Assembly (NCBI GenBank): GCA_022651245.1
Contig: JALCQM010000001.1
Span: 99,531-163,530, forward strand
DNA length: 64,000 bases
DNA from: Lactobacillus sp.
Lineage (GTDB): Bacteria; Bacillota; Bacilli; Lactobacillales; Lactobacillaceae
Direction of reading: 5' to 3'
Shown: piece after piece, positions 1 through 8,688 of the stretch
Layout of the letters: every line of letters starts with the position of its first letter
How positions within the stretch are numbered: the first letter of the stretch is position 1
Position numbers and translations under genes: made by a program
The notes under the pieces: model-generated
The model's database searches: none
Seen by the model: only the letters and a program-made list of their open reading frames with translations
Told to the model about the DNA's origin: nothing

Positions 1-474
1 CATTTTAACTTGTTCCGCCAAAAGACGGTGCTTGAAAACGTGGCAGAAGGCCTCCTGATCGTCAAAAAACTGCCTAAAGCCGAAGCCGAGGCGCAAGCCC
101 TCGCCCAACTGGATGCCGTCGGGTTAAGCGCCTACCGCAATTATTACCCTGGACAGCTGTCCGGGGGGCAAAAACAGCGCGTCGGCATCGCGCGCGGCTT
201 GGCGATGAACGCCGGCACCTTATTGCTCGACGAGCCGACGTCGGCGCTTGATCCCGAGCTGGTGGCGGACATCCTAGACATTTTACGCGGGGTCGTGCAC
301 AAGGTCGATAAAACCGTGGTCTTGATCTCCCATGAGATGCGCTTCGTCCGCGAAGTCGCCGATCGCGTGCTCTTTTTCGCCGATGGTCAGATCCTCGAAG
401 ACGGCACCCCTGAGGACGTCTTCGTCCACCCGCAACACCCGAAAACCAGAGAATTTATTGGCCGCTTCCAGTAA
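1..474 (+). CDS. Amino-acid ABC transporter ATP-binding protein, 5' truncated by window edge
   Basis: ATPase subunit of a polar-amino-acid ABC importer that powers uptake from the cytoplasmic face. The frame is open from base 1 (HFNLF, the Q-loop region), so the Walker A part lies outside the window. Visible in order: Q-loop HFNLF, signature LSGGQKQR, Walker B LLLDEPTSALD, and the switch histidine in LISHEM. This is the usual order of the HisP/GlnQ family. The gene ends 16 bp before the binding-protein gene and the two are surely one operon. The amino acid carried cannot be told from the sequence. Confidence 0.93.
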   Translation, partial: HFNLFRQKTVLENVAEGLLIVKKLPKAEAEAQALAQLDAVGLSAYRNYYPGQLSGGQKQRVGIARGLAMNAGTLLLDEPTSALDPELVADILDILRGVVHKVDKTVVLISHEMRFVREVADRVLFFADGQILEDGTPEDVFVHPQHPKTREFIGRFQ

Positions 475-490
475 AGTGAGGACAACTTTT

Positions 491-1333
491 ATGACGACAA
501 AAACAACGCTTCTAACCCTGAGCACCATTGCCTTATTGGCCCTAGCCGCAATCAGCGCACACCCGCAGGCGGTGGCCGCCAAGACCAAGGTCGAAACCAT
601 CACCGTGGGCACCGGCGGGATGCCCAAACCGTTCACCTACGAAACCGCTGACGGCAAGTTGAAAGGCTATGACATTGACACGCTACGGGCGATCGACAAG
701 AAGCTGCCGCAATACCAGTTCAAATACACCAAAACCGACATCCCCGGCGTCTTAGGCGGGGTCGACTCCGGGCGTTACCAAATCGGGGCCAACAACTTCG
801 GCTACAACAAGGAACGTGCCGAGAAGTATTACTTCTCCAAGCCAATCTTCTTGGATCAAACCGTGATCGTGGTGCGCAAGAACAACACCAGCATCAAGAG
901 CATCGCCGATATCGGCGGCAAGACCACGGTCGAACAAGCCGGCGTCAACTACGACTTGATCCTCAAGAACTTCAATAAGAAGCACACCAGCAACCAAGCT
1001 AAGATCACCTACTCCAGTGAAGACGTGTCCAAGTCCGTGCAAGACATCTCGACGGGCAAGTACCAGTTCTTCTTGTTAGACCGCCCGCTGTATAACTCCT
1101 ATATCAAGACCTTCAAGATCACCAACCTCAAGGCGATCCCCGTTTCGACCGCCGAGCTGTCGAAGTACACCGAAGGCACCAGCCGCTCTTATTTCTTGTT
1201 CCAAAAGAGCGCCAGTGGCAAGAAGCTAAAAAAGGCGATCGATAAAGCGCTGGTCGCGGTCCAAAAAGACGGCGAGCAAACGGCGATTTCCAAGAAGTAC
1301 TTTGACGGCAACGATTACGCCCCGAAACCGTAA
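491..1333 (+). CDS. Amino-acid ABC transporter substrate-binding protein
   Basis: Extracellular binding protein of the importer whose ATPase lies just upstream. 280 residues. The N-terminus is a signal peptide (positive MTTKTT, hydrophobic LLTLSTIALLALAAI, then an AVAA cleavage-like site). The mature part has family-3 periplasmic-binding features (GYDIDTLRAI near residue 60, then FSKPIFLDQTVIVV). The start is the ATG at 491, with GTGAGG about 10 bp before it. Oddly there is no lipobox cysteine, which Gram-positive binding proteins normally use for membrane anchoring, so this protein may be released or held by partners. The ligand is unknown. Confidence 0.9.
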   Translation: MTTKTTLLTLSTIALLALAAISAHPQAVAAKTKVETITVGTGGMPKPFTYETADGKLKGYDIDTLRAIDKKLPQYQFKYTKTDIPGVLGGVDSGRYQIGANNFGYNKERAEKYYFSKPIFLDQTVIVVRKNNTSIKSIADIGGKTTVEQAGVNYDLILKNFNKKHTSNQAKITYSSEDVSKSVQDISTGKYQFFLLDRPLYNSYIKTFKITNLKAIPVSTAELSKYTEGTSRSYFLFQKSASGKKLKKAIDKALVAVQKDGEQTAISKKYFDGNDYAPKP

Positions 1334-1354
1334 ACAAAAAGGAGAAATTTGCGT

Positions 1355-2434
1355 ATGGCCAATGAACTGGAAACCTTACAACAAGAACTCAATCCCACTG
1401 CTGCTGCCGAAGCCGCGTTTTGTGTGATCGACTTCACCGATCACGGCATCGTCAAGCGCGAAGTCGACGCGGTGCAAAAGCGCTTGATCGACGCCCCGCT
1501 GGCCTTGTCAGAAGCTGCCCATGAAGTCGACGCCGACGGCCATTTTCACCGCCAGGCGCCACGCTTCACCACTAGCTTTGGCGACCAGCCGGACCAAGCA
1601 CCGGCGGTCAGCGACCGCTACCGCCTGATTGTGTCGCGCTCGGATGCCTTCGCCCATGAAGCCTTGATCGTCTTGACGGCGTATGGCCTGCAAGACGCGA
1701 TCGCCGTTAGTGTCTGCGACCCGATCCGGACCAAGGAAGGCTGGGCGTTCACGAATCAAATCGACCACCTCGAGCCGGTGTTAAACATCAGCTACCTCGG
1801 TGAACTCTACGTCAATAACGACCCGGCGTACACCGGGCGGGCGACGCTCCCGGCGTTAGTCGATGTCACCACCGGCGCCATCGTGAACAACGACGCCCAA
1901 GCATTGCCGACGGCGTTTGCCACCGCCTTTGCCCCACTGTCGCCGACAAACATTGACTGGTATCCAGACGCGTTGCGGCCGGCGATTGATGCGCTGCGGC
2001 AAGAGCTGTATACCGAGTTGACCAACGCCGTTTTTGAAGCCGGCTTCGCCAATAGTCAAGCCGCCTATGCTGAAGCGTACGCGCGCGTGTTTGCGGAACT
2101 GGCGAAACTCGACGAGCGCCTGGCGGACCAGCCCTTCTTGCTCGGCGAGCAGCTGACTTTGGCCGACGCCACCTTGTTTGCCACCTTGGTGCGCTTTGAT
2201 GCCGGGTACGTGCCGGTGTTCCACACCAACAAGTACCTTTTGACCGACTATAAGCACCTGTGGCGGTACGCGCGGCGATTGTTCGCGCTGCCAGCATTCG
2301 GCGGGACCACCGATTTTGCCGCCATCAAGGCCGGCATCCAATTAGGCGATTTCAACAACGACCAGAACCCTTACCACCTGGTGTCAAAAGGCCCACAAAC
2401 CGCAGGGTGGTACCAAACTCCGGAGGCAATTTAA
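1355..2434 (+). CDS. Xi-class glutathione-transferase-like protein lacking the catalytic cysteine
   Basis: 359 residues, related to the glutathionyl-hydroquinone reductase family (YqjG/ECM4) and to the next gene. Shared landmarks are GHF.RQA..F.T.FGDQP and DRYRL, followed by a thioredoxin-like domain and a helical C-terminal domain (LGEQLTLADATLFATLVRFD). In this family the active site reads ACPWA; here the aligned segment is SRSDAFA, so the cysteine is Asp97 and the proline is Ala98. It also has about 50 extra N-terminal residues. ATG at 1355 has AGGAG 10 bp upstream and is preferred over a TTG at 1349. It is probably a non-catalytic or altered paralogue in one operon with its active neighbour. 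Confidence 0.8.
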   Translation: MANELETLQQELNPTAAAEAAFCVIDFTDHGIVKREVDAVQKRLIDAPLALSEAAHEVDADGHFHRQAPRFTTSFGDQPDQAPAVSDRYRLIVSRSDAFAHEALIVLTAYGLQDAIAVSVCDPIRTKEGWAFTNQIDHLEPVLNISYLGELYVNNDPAYTGRATLPALVDVTTGAIVNNDAQALPTAFATAFAPLSPTNIDWYPDALRPAIDALRQELYTELTNAVFEAGFANSQAAYAEAYARVFAELAKLDERLADQPFLLGEQLTLADATLFATLVRFDAGYVPVFHTNKYLLTDYKHLWRYARRLFALPAFGGTTDFAAIKAGIQLGDFNNDQNPYHLVSKGPQTAGWYQTPEAI

Positions 2435-2435
2435 T

Positions 2436-3410
2436 ATGGCAATCGCATATGCAAACGAAATTGAAACCAACGGTCACTTCGCCCGGCAAGCCAACCAATT
2501 CGCCACGCCGTTTGGCGACCAGCCAGGCGAGCTGCCTGTCGTGGCCGACCGCTACCGCTTGTTGTGGTCGGCAGCCTGCCCCTGGGCGACCCGCTCAGCG
2601 ATCGTGCTGGAGCTACTCGGCTTAAACCGGGTGATCTCGATCGGCAAAGCCAGCCCGCTGCGTCCGATCAAGGCCGATGCCGACTGGGCGTTCACGCTCG
2701 ATGACGGCGACGTCGATCCCGTTTTAGGCGTCCAGTATGTCTCTGACGTCTACAAGGCAGCGGACCCAGATTACCAGGCCCGCCCGACGGTGCCTGTGAT
2801 CGTCGATTTGACCACCGGCAAGGCCGTGCAAAACGACTACTTCAAATTGACTAACTACTACGAAGTGCAATGGGCCAAATTCCACCGGGCAGGCGCACCA
2901 GACCTCTACCCGGAGGCATTGCGCGACCAAATCGACGTCTTGAGCCAGATCATTTTCACCGATGTCAACAACGGCGTCTACAAGGCCGGCTTTGCCAGCT
3001 CGCAGTGGGCCTATGAGCAAGCCTACAACGCCTTGTTCGCCCGGCTCGACTGGTTAGAGGACCGCTTGAGCCGCAGCCGCTTCTTGTTTGGCAACCAGCT
3101 GACCGATTCAGATGTGCGCCTGTTCACCACGCTGTCGCGCTTTGACATCGCCTATTACGACAAGTTCCGCTGCAACAAACAGCGCCTGCGCGACTACCCG
3201 AACTTGTGGGCCTACGCGCGCGACTTGTACAGCATCCCCGCCTTCGCGCATAACACCGACTTCGAAGCGATCCGGATCCATTACCACGTCTCCGGACACC
3301 TCGCCGGCTCCAGCAACCGCTTCAAGGTGTTGCCACTCGGCGCTGATGAAAGCCTATGGACCACGCCTAATGGCCGCGAAACCCAGTTCGGCGCCGCCAG
3401 CAACTTATAG
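2436..3410 (+). CDS. Xi-class glutathione S-transferase / glutathionyl-hydroquinone reductase-like protein
   Basis: 324 residues. The family reduces glutathionyl-hydroquinones or related thiol adducts with a catalytic cysteine; here it is Cys48 in WSAACPWATRS. The C-terminal helical domain carries LFGNQLTDSDVRLFTTLSRFD, typical of Xi-class GSTs. GGAGG lies about 9 bp before ATG 2436, one base after the previous stop, so the two paralogues are translationally close. Many lactobacilli make little glutathione, so the true thiol partner is unclear. It sits between amino-acid transporter genes and a GNAT acetyltransferase. Confidence 0.85.
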   Translation: MAIAYANEIETNGHFARQANQFATPFGDQPGELPVVADRYRLLWSAACPWATRSAIVLELLGLNRVISIGKASPLRPIKADADWAFTLDDGDVDPVLGVQYVSDVYKAADPDYQARPTVPVIVDLTTGKAVQNDYFKLTNYYEVQWAKFHRAGAPDLYPEALRDQIDVLSQIIFTDVNNGVYKAGFASSQWAYEQAYNALFARLDWLEDRLSRSRFLFGNQLTDSDVRLFTTLSRFDIAYYDKFRCNKQRLRDYPNLWAYARDLYSIPAFAHNTDFEAIRIHYHVSGHLAGSSNRFKVLPLGADESLWTTPNGRETQFGAASNL

Positions 3411-3420
3411 GAGGCCCACC

Positions 3421-3864
3421 GTGGAGAAACTCCCTGCAGGATTACGCTTCGTCGAAAAGGCCGAGGAAGGCGACTACGCGCAAGTGGCGGCGCTGTTGAA
3501 CGACTTCGGCCTCGACGACCACGATGCCGCGACACAACGCCAGATCTTCACCAACTCCACCGGCGTCGAGTTCATCTATCAAGGCGCCACGCTGATCGCT
3601 TGCGGGCGCGTGTTGTCAGACCGCATCACCCAAACCGCCGTTTATAACATCGCGGTGCGCCGGGATTTTCACGACCAACACCTCGGCAGCGCCTTGATGC
3701 GCCGGATCCTGGAACGCTACCACGGCACCACGATCACCTTGCACACGCACCCCAACACGGTCGCGTGGTATCGCCGGCTGGGGTTTCACCACCTCAAGAC
3801 GGGGATGATCATCTTCAGCCAGCCGGATAGCCAGTGGTTTCAAGACGAAGGCTTCATCGATTAA
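3421..3864 (+). CDS. GNAT-family N-acetyltransferase
   Basis: 147 residues, a single GNAT domain. The acetyl-CoA-binding motif A is seen as NIAVRRDFHDQHLGSALMRR (about residues 78-97), and the end has the typical HPNTVAWYRRLGF strand-helix segment. The start is GTG at 3421 with AGGAGG 5 bp upstream, just after the previous stop; the open frame extends much further upstream but that part overlaps the GST gene and is a shadow. It is the last gene of the operon, followed by a strong hairpin terminator. The acceptor substrate cannot be inferred. Confidence 0.85.
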   Translation: MEKLPAGLRFVEKAEEGDYAQVAALLNDFGLDDHDAATQRQIFTNSTGVEFIYQGATLIACGRVLSDRITQTAVYNIAVRRDFHDQHLGSALMRRILERYHGTTITLHTHPNTVAWYRRLGFHHLKTGMIIFSQPDSQWFQDEGFID

Positions 3865-3876
3865 GGCACACGACTA

Positions 3877-3919
3877 AAAAGCGGCCCATACGCTCGAAGG
3901 TTGAGCGTGGGCCGCTTTT
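3877..3919 (+). terminator. Rho-independent terminator after the GST/GNAT operon
   Basis: Inverted repeat AAAAGCGGCCCA..CGCTC / GAGCG.TGGGCCGCTTTT with a 7-base loop, 12 bp after the acetyltransferase stop. The A-rich left side and T-rich right side allow function in both directions. Confidence 0.85.
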
Positions 3920-4010
3920 GCGGGTAGCGATCTGCCGTCTAAATGTCAAGTTTTCCTCCCCGGATTCCGCCCGATTTTTGGAAAAAAGACGGGCGGTGAC
4001 AGCGCTTTTA

Positions 4011-4109
4011 AAAGTCAAACTTAAACTTTGACTTTCAAATTTTTTACTGTCAAAATGATTTTTACAAGATGGCCATCTTGTATTTTGGTAATTCATCCAT
4101 CACGTGATG
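4011..4109. promoter_or_regulatory. Promoter region with three palindromes upstream of the sortase-fold gene
   Basis: Three inverted repeats lie within 100 bp: AAAGTCAAA..TTTGACTTT (4011-4035), ACAAGATGGCCATCTTGT (4064-4081, perfect) and CATCACGTGATG (4098-4109, perfect). The first overlaps a possible -35 (TTGACT, 4028-4033), with CAAAAT about 17 bp on. This suggests more than one DNA-binding regulator controls the secreted protein that starts at 4152. The regulators are unknown. Confidence 0.4.
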
Positions 4110-4151
4110 CAAAACTAAAAACGTGAGCTGTATAAATCTGGGGGGATTTAT

Positions 4152-4999
4152 ATGTTAAGGAAATTACTGACCGCTTCAATCGTTTTATCGGGAGTGTTTG
4201 TTGGTTTTACCCTTGTCGGACGGGGCCGGCCGTTAGTCAGACCAGCCCCGTCCGGTCAAGTCTTGTGAAGAAGACGTCTGCTTCGCCGAAAGCGACCAAA
4301 CCGGCCGCTAGCAAGCAGACGACAGTTGCTAAGAGCAGCAGCGCAGCCACATCTAGCCACGAAAGGAAGGCCAACCAAGCTAGCCAGCAAGCTAGCGCCA
4401 CCAGTCAATCAGCACCAAAAGCACAGCCAGCAGCAGCCGCGACAACGACGGCACCGACGCCCGCTAAGTCAACGCCAGTTCAAAGTACGCCACCGGCACA
4501 ACAGGCGACGGCCCCGCAGCAGGCGGCCGCAGCCCCTGCACCGGCGACGCCAGCAGCCGTCACCCGGCCTGTGACCGCTAGCGCCAGTTCCACCACCCCG
4601 CATTATCAAGCGCGGACCTTGTATATCAACGGTCGCGGCATCCCATACATTCAAGGCAACATGAGTATGGCAGCCGCCCCGGCGAACATGGCCGCCACTT
4701 GGGGTGGGCAGACCTTGTACAGCAACTCTAGCGGGCAAAATACGCATTTTATCGGCCACAACCCCGGCGTCTTTAGCGGGTTGTTCAGCCTCGGCATCGG
4801 CAGCCAGATCACGGTCACCGATGGCGCAGGCGCCGCGCGCACGTACACCGTCCGTCGTATCGCCCAAGTGAATGATCACGCTGTCACCAGCAGTGGTGAG
4901 GACCTCTGGGGGCTCATTACCGGCACCGGTGGTGGCCAGCGGATCACCTTGCAGACGTGCATCACCAACACGGAAAACCTCATCGTCTTTGCGTATTAA
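4152..4999 (+). pseudogene. Secreted sortase-fold protein, signal peptide frameshifted from its body
   Basis: ATG 4152 (GGGGGGA 7 bp upstream) begins a clear signal peptide, MLRKLLTASIVLSGVFVGF, but that frame stops at 4266. The body runs in another frame and is open from before 4202 to 4999: a Thr/Ala/Pro/Gln-rich linker (about 4265-4600) and a C-terminal domain. The domain has sortase-like landmarks, a His in FIGHNPG (codon 4757) and a Cys in TLQTC (codon 4958), but no arginine is evident after the Cys. One missing base near the G/C-rich stretch 4211-4230 would join signal peptide and body. It is either a real mutation, phase switching or a sequence error. A separate start at GTG 4265 would give a cytoplasmic protein and looks less likely. 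Confidence 0.6.
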
Positions 5000-5004
5000 C
5001 CTGT

Positions 5005-5090
5005 CGTGGCTGAGACCATAATCGGCTCATCCGCAAACGCACGTGGCGCTTCTTACACACCCAAGTGGGGTTGCAAGGAGCGCTATTTGT
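5005..5090. terminator. Hairpin between convergent genes
   Basis: Between the sortase-fold gene and the fructokinase lies GCGCTTCTT...AAGGAGCGC (about 5048-5085, one mismatch), preceded by GGCTGAGAC, which is also the head of the repeat copies near 28839 and 30862. There is no T-run, so terminator function is uncertain. Confidence 0.35.
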
Positions 5091-5097
5091 GTGGGGG

Positions 5098-5967
5098 TTA
5101 GCCAACGTCTAATGCCCGTTTCGCCAAGGCAAAGTCCCCCACGGTCGCCGAAGAATTATTCGGCATCTGCGACAGCACGATCAAATCCGCTAAAGCTGGA
5201 GCGGCAATGTAACCGTGATTGAACTGCTCGAAATAGGCGGACACCTTAGGCAATTCCGCCGCTGACAACACAGAACCGCCGACCACCAGCTTGCTCGGGC
5301 GCAAGTTGACATAGGCGTCAAAAAGCATCTGCGCGACGTAATAGCTGATCAGGTCGAACACTGGCGCGGTGCGCGGCAACTCCTGTCCAGGCACCCCTGT
5401 CCGTGCTTGGATAGACGGCCCCGCGGCGAGGCCTTCGAAGCAGTGATTGCCGTGAAATGGACAGCTTCCGGCAAAATCATCATCTGCTCGCGGCAGGGCA
5501 AACGCGTGACCCATTTCGGCATGACCACTACCACCAATAAACGCACCATTTTGGATCGCCCCACCCCCAATGCCGGTACCGATCGTGAAATACACCAGCG
5601 AGTCGTCATTTTTGCCGGCACCAGCTTGATACTCGCCGAAAGCGGAGGCGTTGACATCCGTCGTCAACGCGACGGGCACAAGCAGTGCTTTCTCAAAATA
5701 GGCGACCATATTCGTGCCTTGCCAGCCAGGTTTAGGCGTCGCCAAGATCTGCCCGTAAGTTGGGGATTGCGGCACAATATCGATCGGCCCAAACGACCCG
5801 ATCCCTAGCGCCGCCACCGGATGCGCCTTGAAAAACGCCGTGCAGCGACGCAACGTCTCCTCTGGCGTGGTCGTCGGGATCTGCTCTTTGACTAAAACGT
5901 GCAGGGATTCATCGCCGACCGCCAAGACGAACTTGGTCCCACCGGCTTCAATACTGCCATATTGCAT
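5098..5967 (-). CDS. ROK-family fructokinase
   Basis: 289 residues. It phosphorylates a free hexose (fructose in the closest family) with ATP in the cytoplasm. The N-terminal nucleotide-binding segment is GSIEAGGTKF, the catalytic region is GTGIGGG, and the ROK zinc site is seen as CPFHGNHCFEG. The start ATG at 5967 has AAAGGAGGG upstream. It lies 24 bp after the galM remnant in the same direction, so both once belonged to a sugar operon. Specificity beyond hexose is inference. Confidence 0.88.
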   Translation of the reverse strand: MQYGSIEAGGTKFVLAVGDESLHVLVKEQIPTTTPEETLRRCTAFFKAHPVAALGIGSFGPIDIVPQSPTYGQILATPKPGWQGTNMVAYFEKALLVPVALTTDVNASAFGEYQAGAGKNDDSLVYFTIGTGIGGGAIQNGAFIGGSGHAEMGHAFALPRADDDFAGSCPFHGNHCFEGLAAGPSIQARTGVPGQELPRTAPVFDLISYYVAQMLFDAYVNLRPSKLVVGGSVLSAAELPKVSAYFEQFNHGYIAAPALADLIVLSQMPNNSSATVGDFALAKRALDVG

Positions 5968-5991
5968 ATGTGCCCTCCTTTGATGATTGCG

Positions 5992-6205
5992 TCAATACTC
6001 AAATTGCCAAGTAATATGGCGAGTCCGTGGTGTCAGTGGCAACAGCGTGATATCTGACCAATCTGCACTGGTTTCTGGCGCGGTTTGTGCCTCCATCGTG
6101 ATGCCACCATATTGTGGAATCGCAGGTGCCACCCCATTATGCGCGAAGTGATTGCCCGAATACAAGATGACTGCCTGTGCATCGGTGAATTTAGGCATCG
6201 ACATG
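5992..6205 (-). pseudogene. C-terminal remnant of aldose 1-epimerase (galactose mutarotase)
   Basis: About 66 codons match the last part of GalM: LYSGNHF, then GITMEAQTAPE and ITWQF near the end. A full mutarotase is about 330-350 residues, so over three quarters is missing at the 5' side. The similarity stops near 6205, and beyond it the DNA becomes AT-rich. The break marks the left edge of the sugar island and suggests that insertion or deletion there removed the front of galM. Confidence 0.75.
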
Positions 6206-6332
6206 AAAAAAAACCTTACTTTAAAAGGACATTTTAATATAAGTTGTGCCAATAGAATCGAACATCTAAGTCCTTGATAATTCGATATCTTTGTTAACTG
6301 ATTTATTACGCAGGATAAGATGAATTTCTAAG

Positions 6333-6358
6333 AAAAAAAGGCGACCATTTCGATCGCC
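6333..6358 (-). terminator. Terminator of the first mannose-class PTS operon
   Basis: On the minus strand GGCGA..TCGCC is followed by seven T residues, about 110 bp after the IID stop. Confidence 0.75.
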
Positions 6359-6467
6359 CAACAATGCTATTACAATGTGCTAAGGTCTATTATCAATCTA
6401 TTAAGCCGCATAGCCTTTTTATTTTACTTAAAACTCATCTGTCATCTGTAAAACAACCCAATATAGC

Positions 6468-7304
6468 TCAAAGGAAGCCGATCAGCACCCCAATTGCAGC
6501 AACAGCTGTCAAAATTAAAATGACTTTAGTCGGACCGTAGTGCTTTGATGAAATCAACCACCAAGTAAACAATACCAGGATCAACGGTAGTAATCCTGGA
6601 AAGAACCCATCTAAGATTTCCTGCAAGCCCTTCGTTTTATCTCCAAATGGAATCTTCACTGTGGTAGTTACTGCAATTGTTGAAGCCGAAAGTCCCCCGA
6701 TAACAATCATCCCTAAAACGGTGAACATGTTGGTGATTCGCTTAGCGCTTTCGCCAATCAGCTTGTCAATTGCGCTGACCCCAAGTTTGTACCCACTGCG
6801 GAATGCGATAATGGTAATTGCCGTTGCAATTACAGCGTAAGCAACGATGTAAAAGACTGGCCCAAGTGCACTACCGCCCTTAGAAAGTCCCATTGCTATG
6901 GACAGCAGCGTCGGAATTAAGATCCCCTGCATCACAGAGTCACCAATTCCGGCCAGCGGTCCCATCAACGAGGCCTTGACGGTTACTGGAACGTTTTCGT
7001 CAATTTCCTTATTACCCATACCGATTTGTTCCTCAAGTGAAGCAACAATACCGTTAACCAATTGACCAGTTTGAGGTTCAGTGTTGTAGAACACTGCATG
7101 CCGTGTCAGCAGCCTCTTATAAGCCTCTGGGTTATCCTTATAATACTTCTCGCCGACAGGCATGTATGAATAAGCCCATGTGGCACCATGCATCTTTTCA
7201 TAGCTCATTGCCGATTCTGTCATGATGCCGTAACGAAGGAATATCGAGCGGAGTTCCTTTTTTGTTAAACGTTTTGGGGTCTTCGTTTTTGCTTCATCTA
7301 CCAT
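6468..7304 (-). CDS. PTS mannose-class IID component (system 1)
   Basis: 278 residues; membrane partner of IIC in a mannose/fructose/sorbose-class PTS. Family landmarks: MSYEKMHGATWAYSYMP near the N-terminus, RHAVFYNTEPQ, and the loop SLMGPLAGIGDS, followed by hydrophobic segments to the C-terminus. It is the last gene of gntR-IIA-IIB-IIC-IID. The sugar is unknown; the nearby DeoC-type aldolase suggests a substrate that is split by retro-aldol cleavage. Confidence 0.92.
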   Translation of the reverse strand: MVDEAKTKTPKRLTKKELRSIFLRYGIMTESAMSYEKMHGATWAYSYMPVGEKYYKDNPEAYKRLLTRHAVFYNTEPQTGQLVNGIVASLEEQIGMGNKEIDENVPVTVKASLMGPLAGIGDSVMQGILIPTLLSIAMGLSKGGSALGPVFYIVAYAVIATAITIIAFRSGYKLGVSAIDKLIGESAKRITNMFTVLGMIVIGGLSASTIAVTTTVKIPFGDKTKGLQEILDGFFPGLLPLILVLFTWWLISSKHYGPTKVILILTAVAAIGVLIGFL

Positions 7305-7321
7305 TATTCATTCACTCCCTC

Positions 7322-8158
7322 CTAAAACAAATCCTTGTCTTCATATTCATCTGCGGTATCGACGGCTACTTTAGAGCTATCATCTTGATTTTGTCCATTA
7401 TGTCCAGACATATTAAAGATCAGATATGCAATTAGCGCAGCAATGAACACTAACGCAACAGTACTAAGGTGAGCGAAAGCAATCATGACAAAACCAAAGC
7501 AGAAATATATCAGTTCAACTTTTTTCTTGATCAACATATTCATCAGCATGGCAATCCCTAAAGCCGGTAACACGCCACCAAGAACGGTAATAATATCAGT
7601 AATTGTAACTGGAACAACGTCAAGTAGACGTTGCACCGCGACTTTGCCAAAATAGATAGCGGCCCAAACCGGCACTGCCCGGACCAAGAAAGTAACAATC
7701 TGAGGATAGACAATCTGATTCATGATTAAGCCGCGCTTATCCAGTTCACGACAAGCTTTTTCGGCTTTATGATTATAGTATGAGAAGCCGGCCATTCTTA
7801 GGTTATAGAATAACAACCCAAAGGTTTGGCCGATGAAAATTGCCAAGGTGACCGCGATAGCGGGATTTTGTGTCGTAGCCATTGCCAAGCCAATGCCACC
7901 ATAAGATGCATAAGTGATTTCAGTGTTGGAAGTACCACCCGTGTGCATGCTAGCAATAAAGACTGCCTGAACCGCTAGCCCGCAAAGAACTCCAGCCTGC
8001 ACATCGCCAAAAATCAAACCACACATTAACCCTGCCACCAATGGCCGTCCAAGAATATAAAAGCCGCCAACAACACCATACATCCATGGGCAATCAACGG
8101 CACCTAGATAACTGAGTAACCCAACTAGGCATGCTTGAATGAATAACGTCCCGTTCAT
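7322..8158 (-). CDS. PTS mannose-class IIC component (system 1)
   Basis: 278 residues, polytopic sugar channel of the mannose class. Features include LGRPLVAGLMCGLIFGD and GAVDCPW near the N-terminus and a charged cytoplasmic tail ending DEYEDKDLF. Its ATG overlaps the IIB stop by 4 bases, indicating coupled translation. It forms the membrane pathway with IID. Confidence 0.92.
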   Translation of the reverse strand: MNGTLFIQACLVGLLSYLGAVDCPWMYGVVGGFYILGRPLVAGLMCGLIFGDVQAGVLCGLAVQAVFIASMHTGGTSNTEITYASYGGIGLAMATTQNPAIAVTLAIFIGQTFGLLFYNLRMAGFSYYNHKAEKACRELDKRGLIMNQIVYPQIVTFLVRAVPVWAAIYFGKVAVQRLLDVVPVTITDIITVLGGVLPALGIAMLMNMLIKKKVELIYFCFGFVMIAFAHLSTVALVFIAALIAYLIFNMSGHNGQNQDDSSKVAVDTADEYEDKDLF

Positions 8159-8667
8159 TTTGCCGCCCCCTGCTTTTTCATCGCATCATACTTGCTTTTA
8201 ATATCTGCCCATGACTTCTTTTCTTCATCGGGAATAAGCTGAAAGTTGATCTGAATCCCCTGACTTGCCAGGTAGTCAAAGGCATCGTAATCATTTTGAT
8301 CTAGTGCCAACGTCCGGCCTACGACTAACGCCCCTTCTCGCGTATTCATTGGTCCCACATTGAGCTCTTTACCAAAATCGGCACCATTTTTGACCAGCTT
8401 AGCAAATGTCTGCGGAGAGTTAGAGATCAGAAAAAAGTTCTTCTTAGACTCCATTCCTAGCTGAATCTTGGCTGGTCCTTCATCGTCACTATAAATACCT
8501 ACTTTAAGATTACCAGCGGCTGCTTTCAAAACCCGCTTCCGTAACGTATCTTGAATAATTTGATCTCCAACCACGAGGAATCCATCAATTGGCCGCTCTT
8601 TTGACCACCAAGTGATAGTTTGCCCGTGAATCACTCGATCATCCACTCGTACTAAGGTAATGGTCAT
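8155..8667 (-). CDS. PTS mannose-class IIB component (system 1)
   Basis: 170 residues, cytoplasmic phosphocarrier. The phosphorylated histidine is His14 in VDDRVIHGQ, the standard IIB site of this class. ATG 8667 is chosen because AAGGAG lies about 10 bp upstream; a GTG three codons earlier sits on top of that site. It takes phosphate from IIA and passes it to the sugar during transport. Confidence 0.92.
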   Translation of the reverse strand: MTITLVRVDDRVIHGQTITWWSKERPIDGFLVVGDQIIQDTLRKRVLKAAAGNLKVGIYSDDEGPAKIQLGMESKKNFFLISNSPQTFAKLVKNGADFGKELNVGPMNTREGALVVGRTLALDQNDYDAFDYLASQGIQINFQLIPDEEKKSWADIKSKYDAMKKQGAAK

Positions 8668-8688
8668 AATTCCCACTCTCCTTCCGCA

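Noticed and set aside
4265..4999. Separate cytoplasmic gene starting at GTG 4265
   Set aside because: No ribosome site is visible, and the Thr/Pro-rich linker and sortase fold are expected after a signal peptide, which sits just upstream in another frame.
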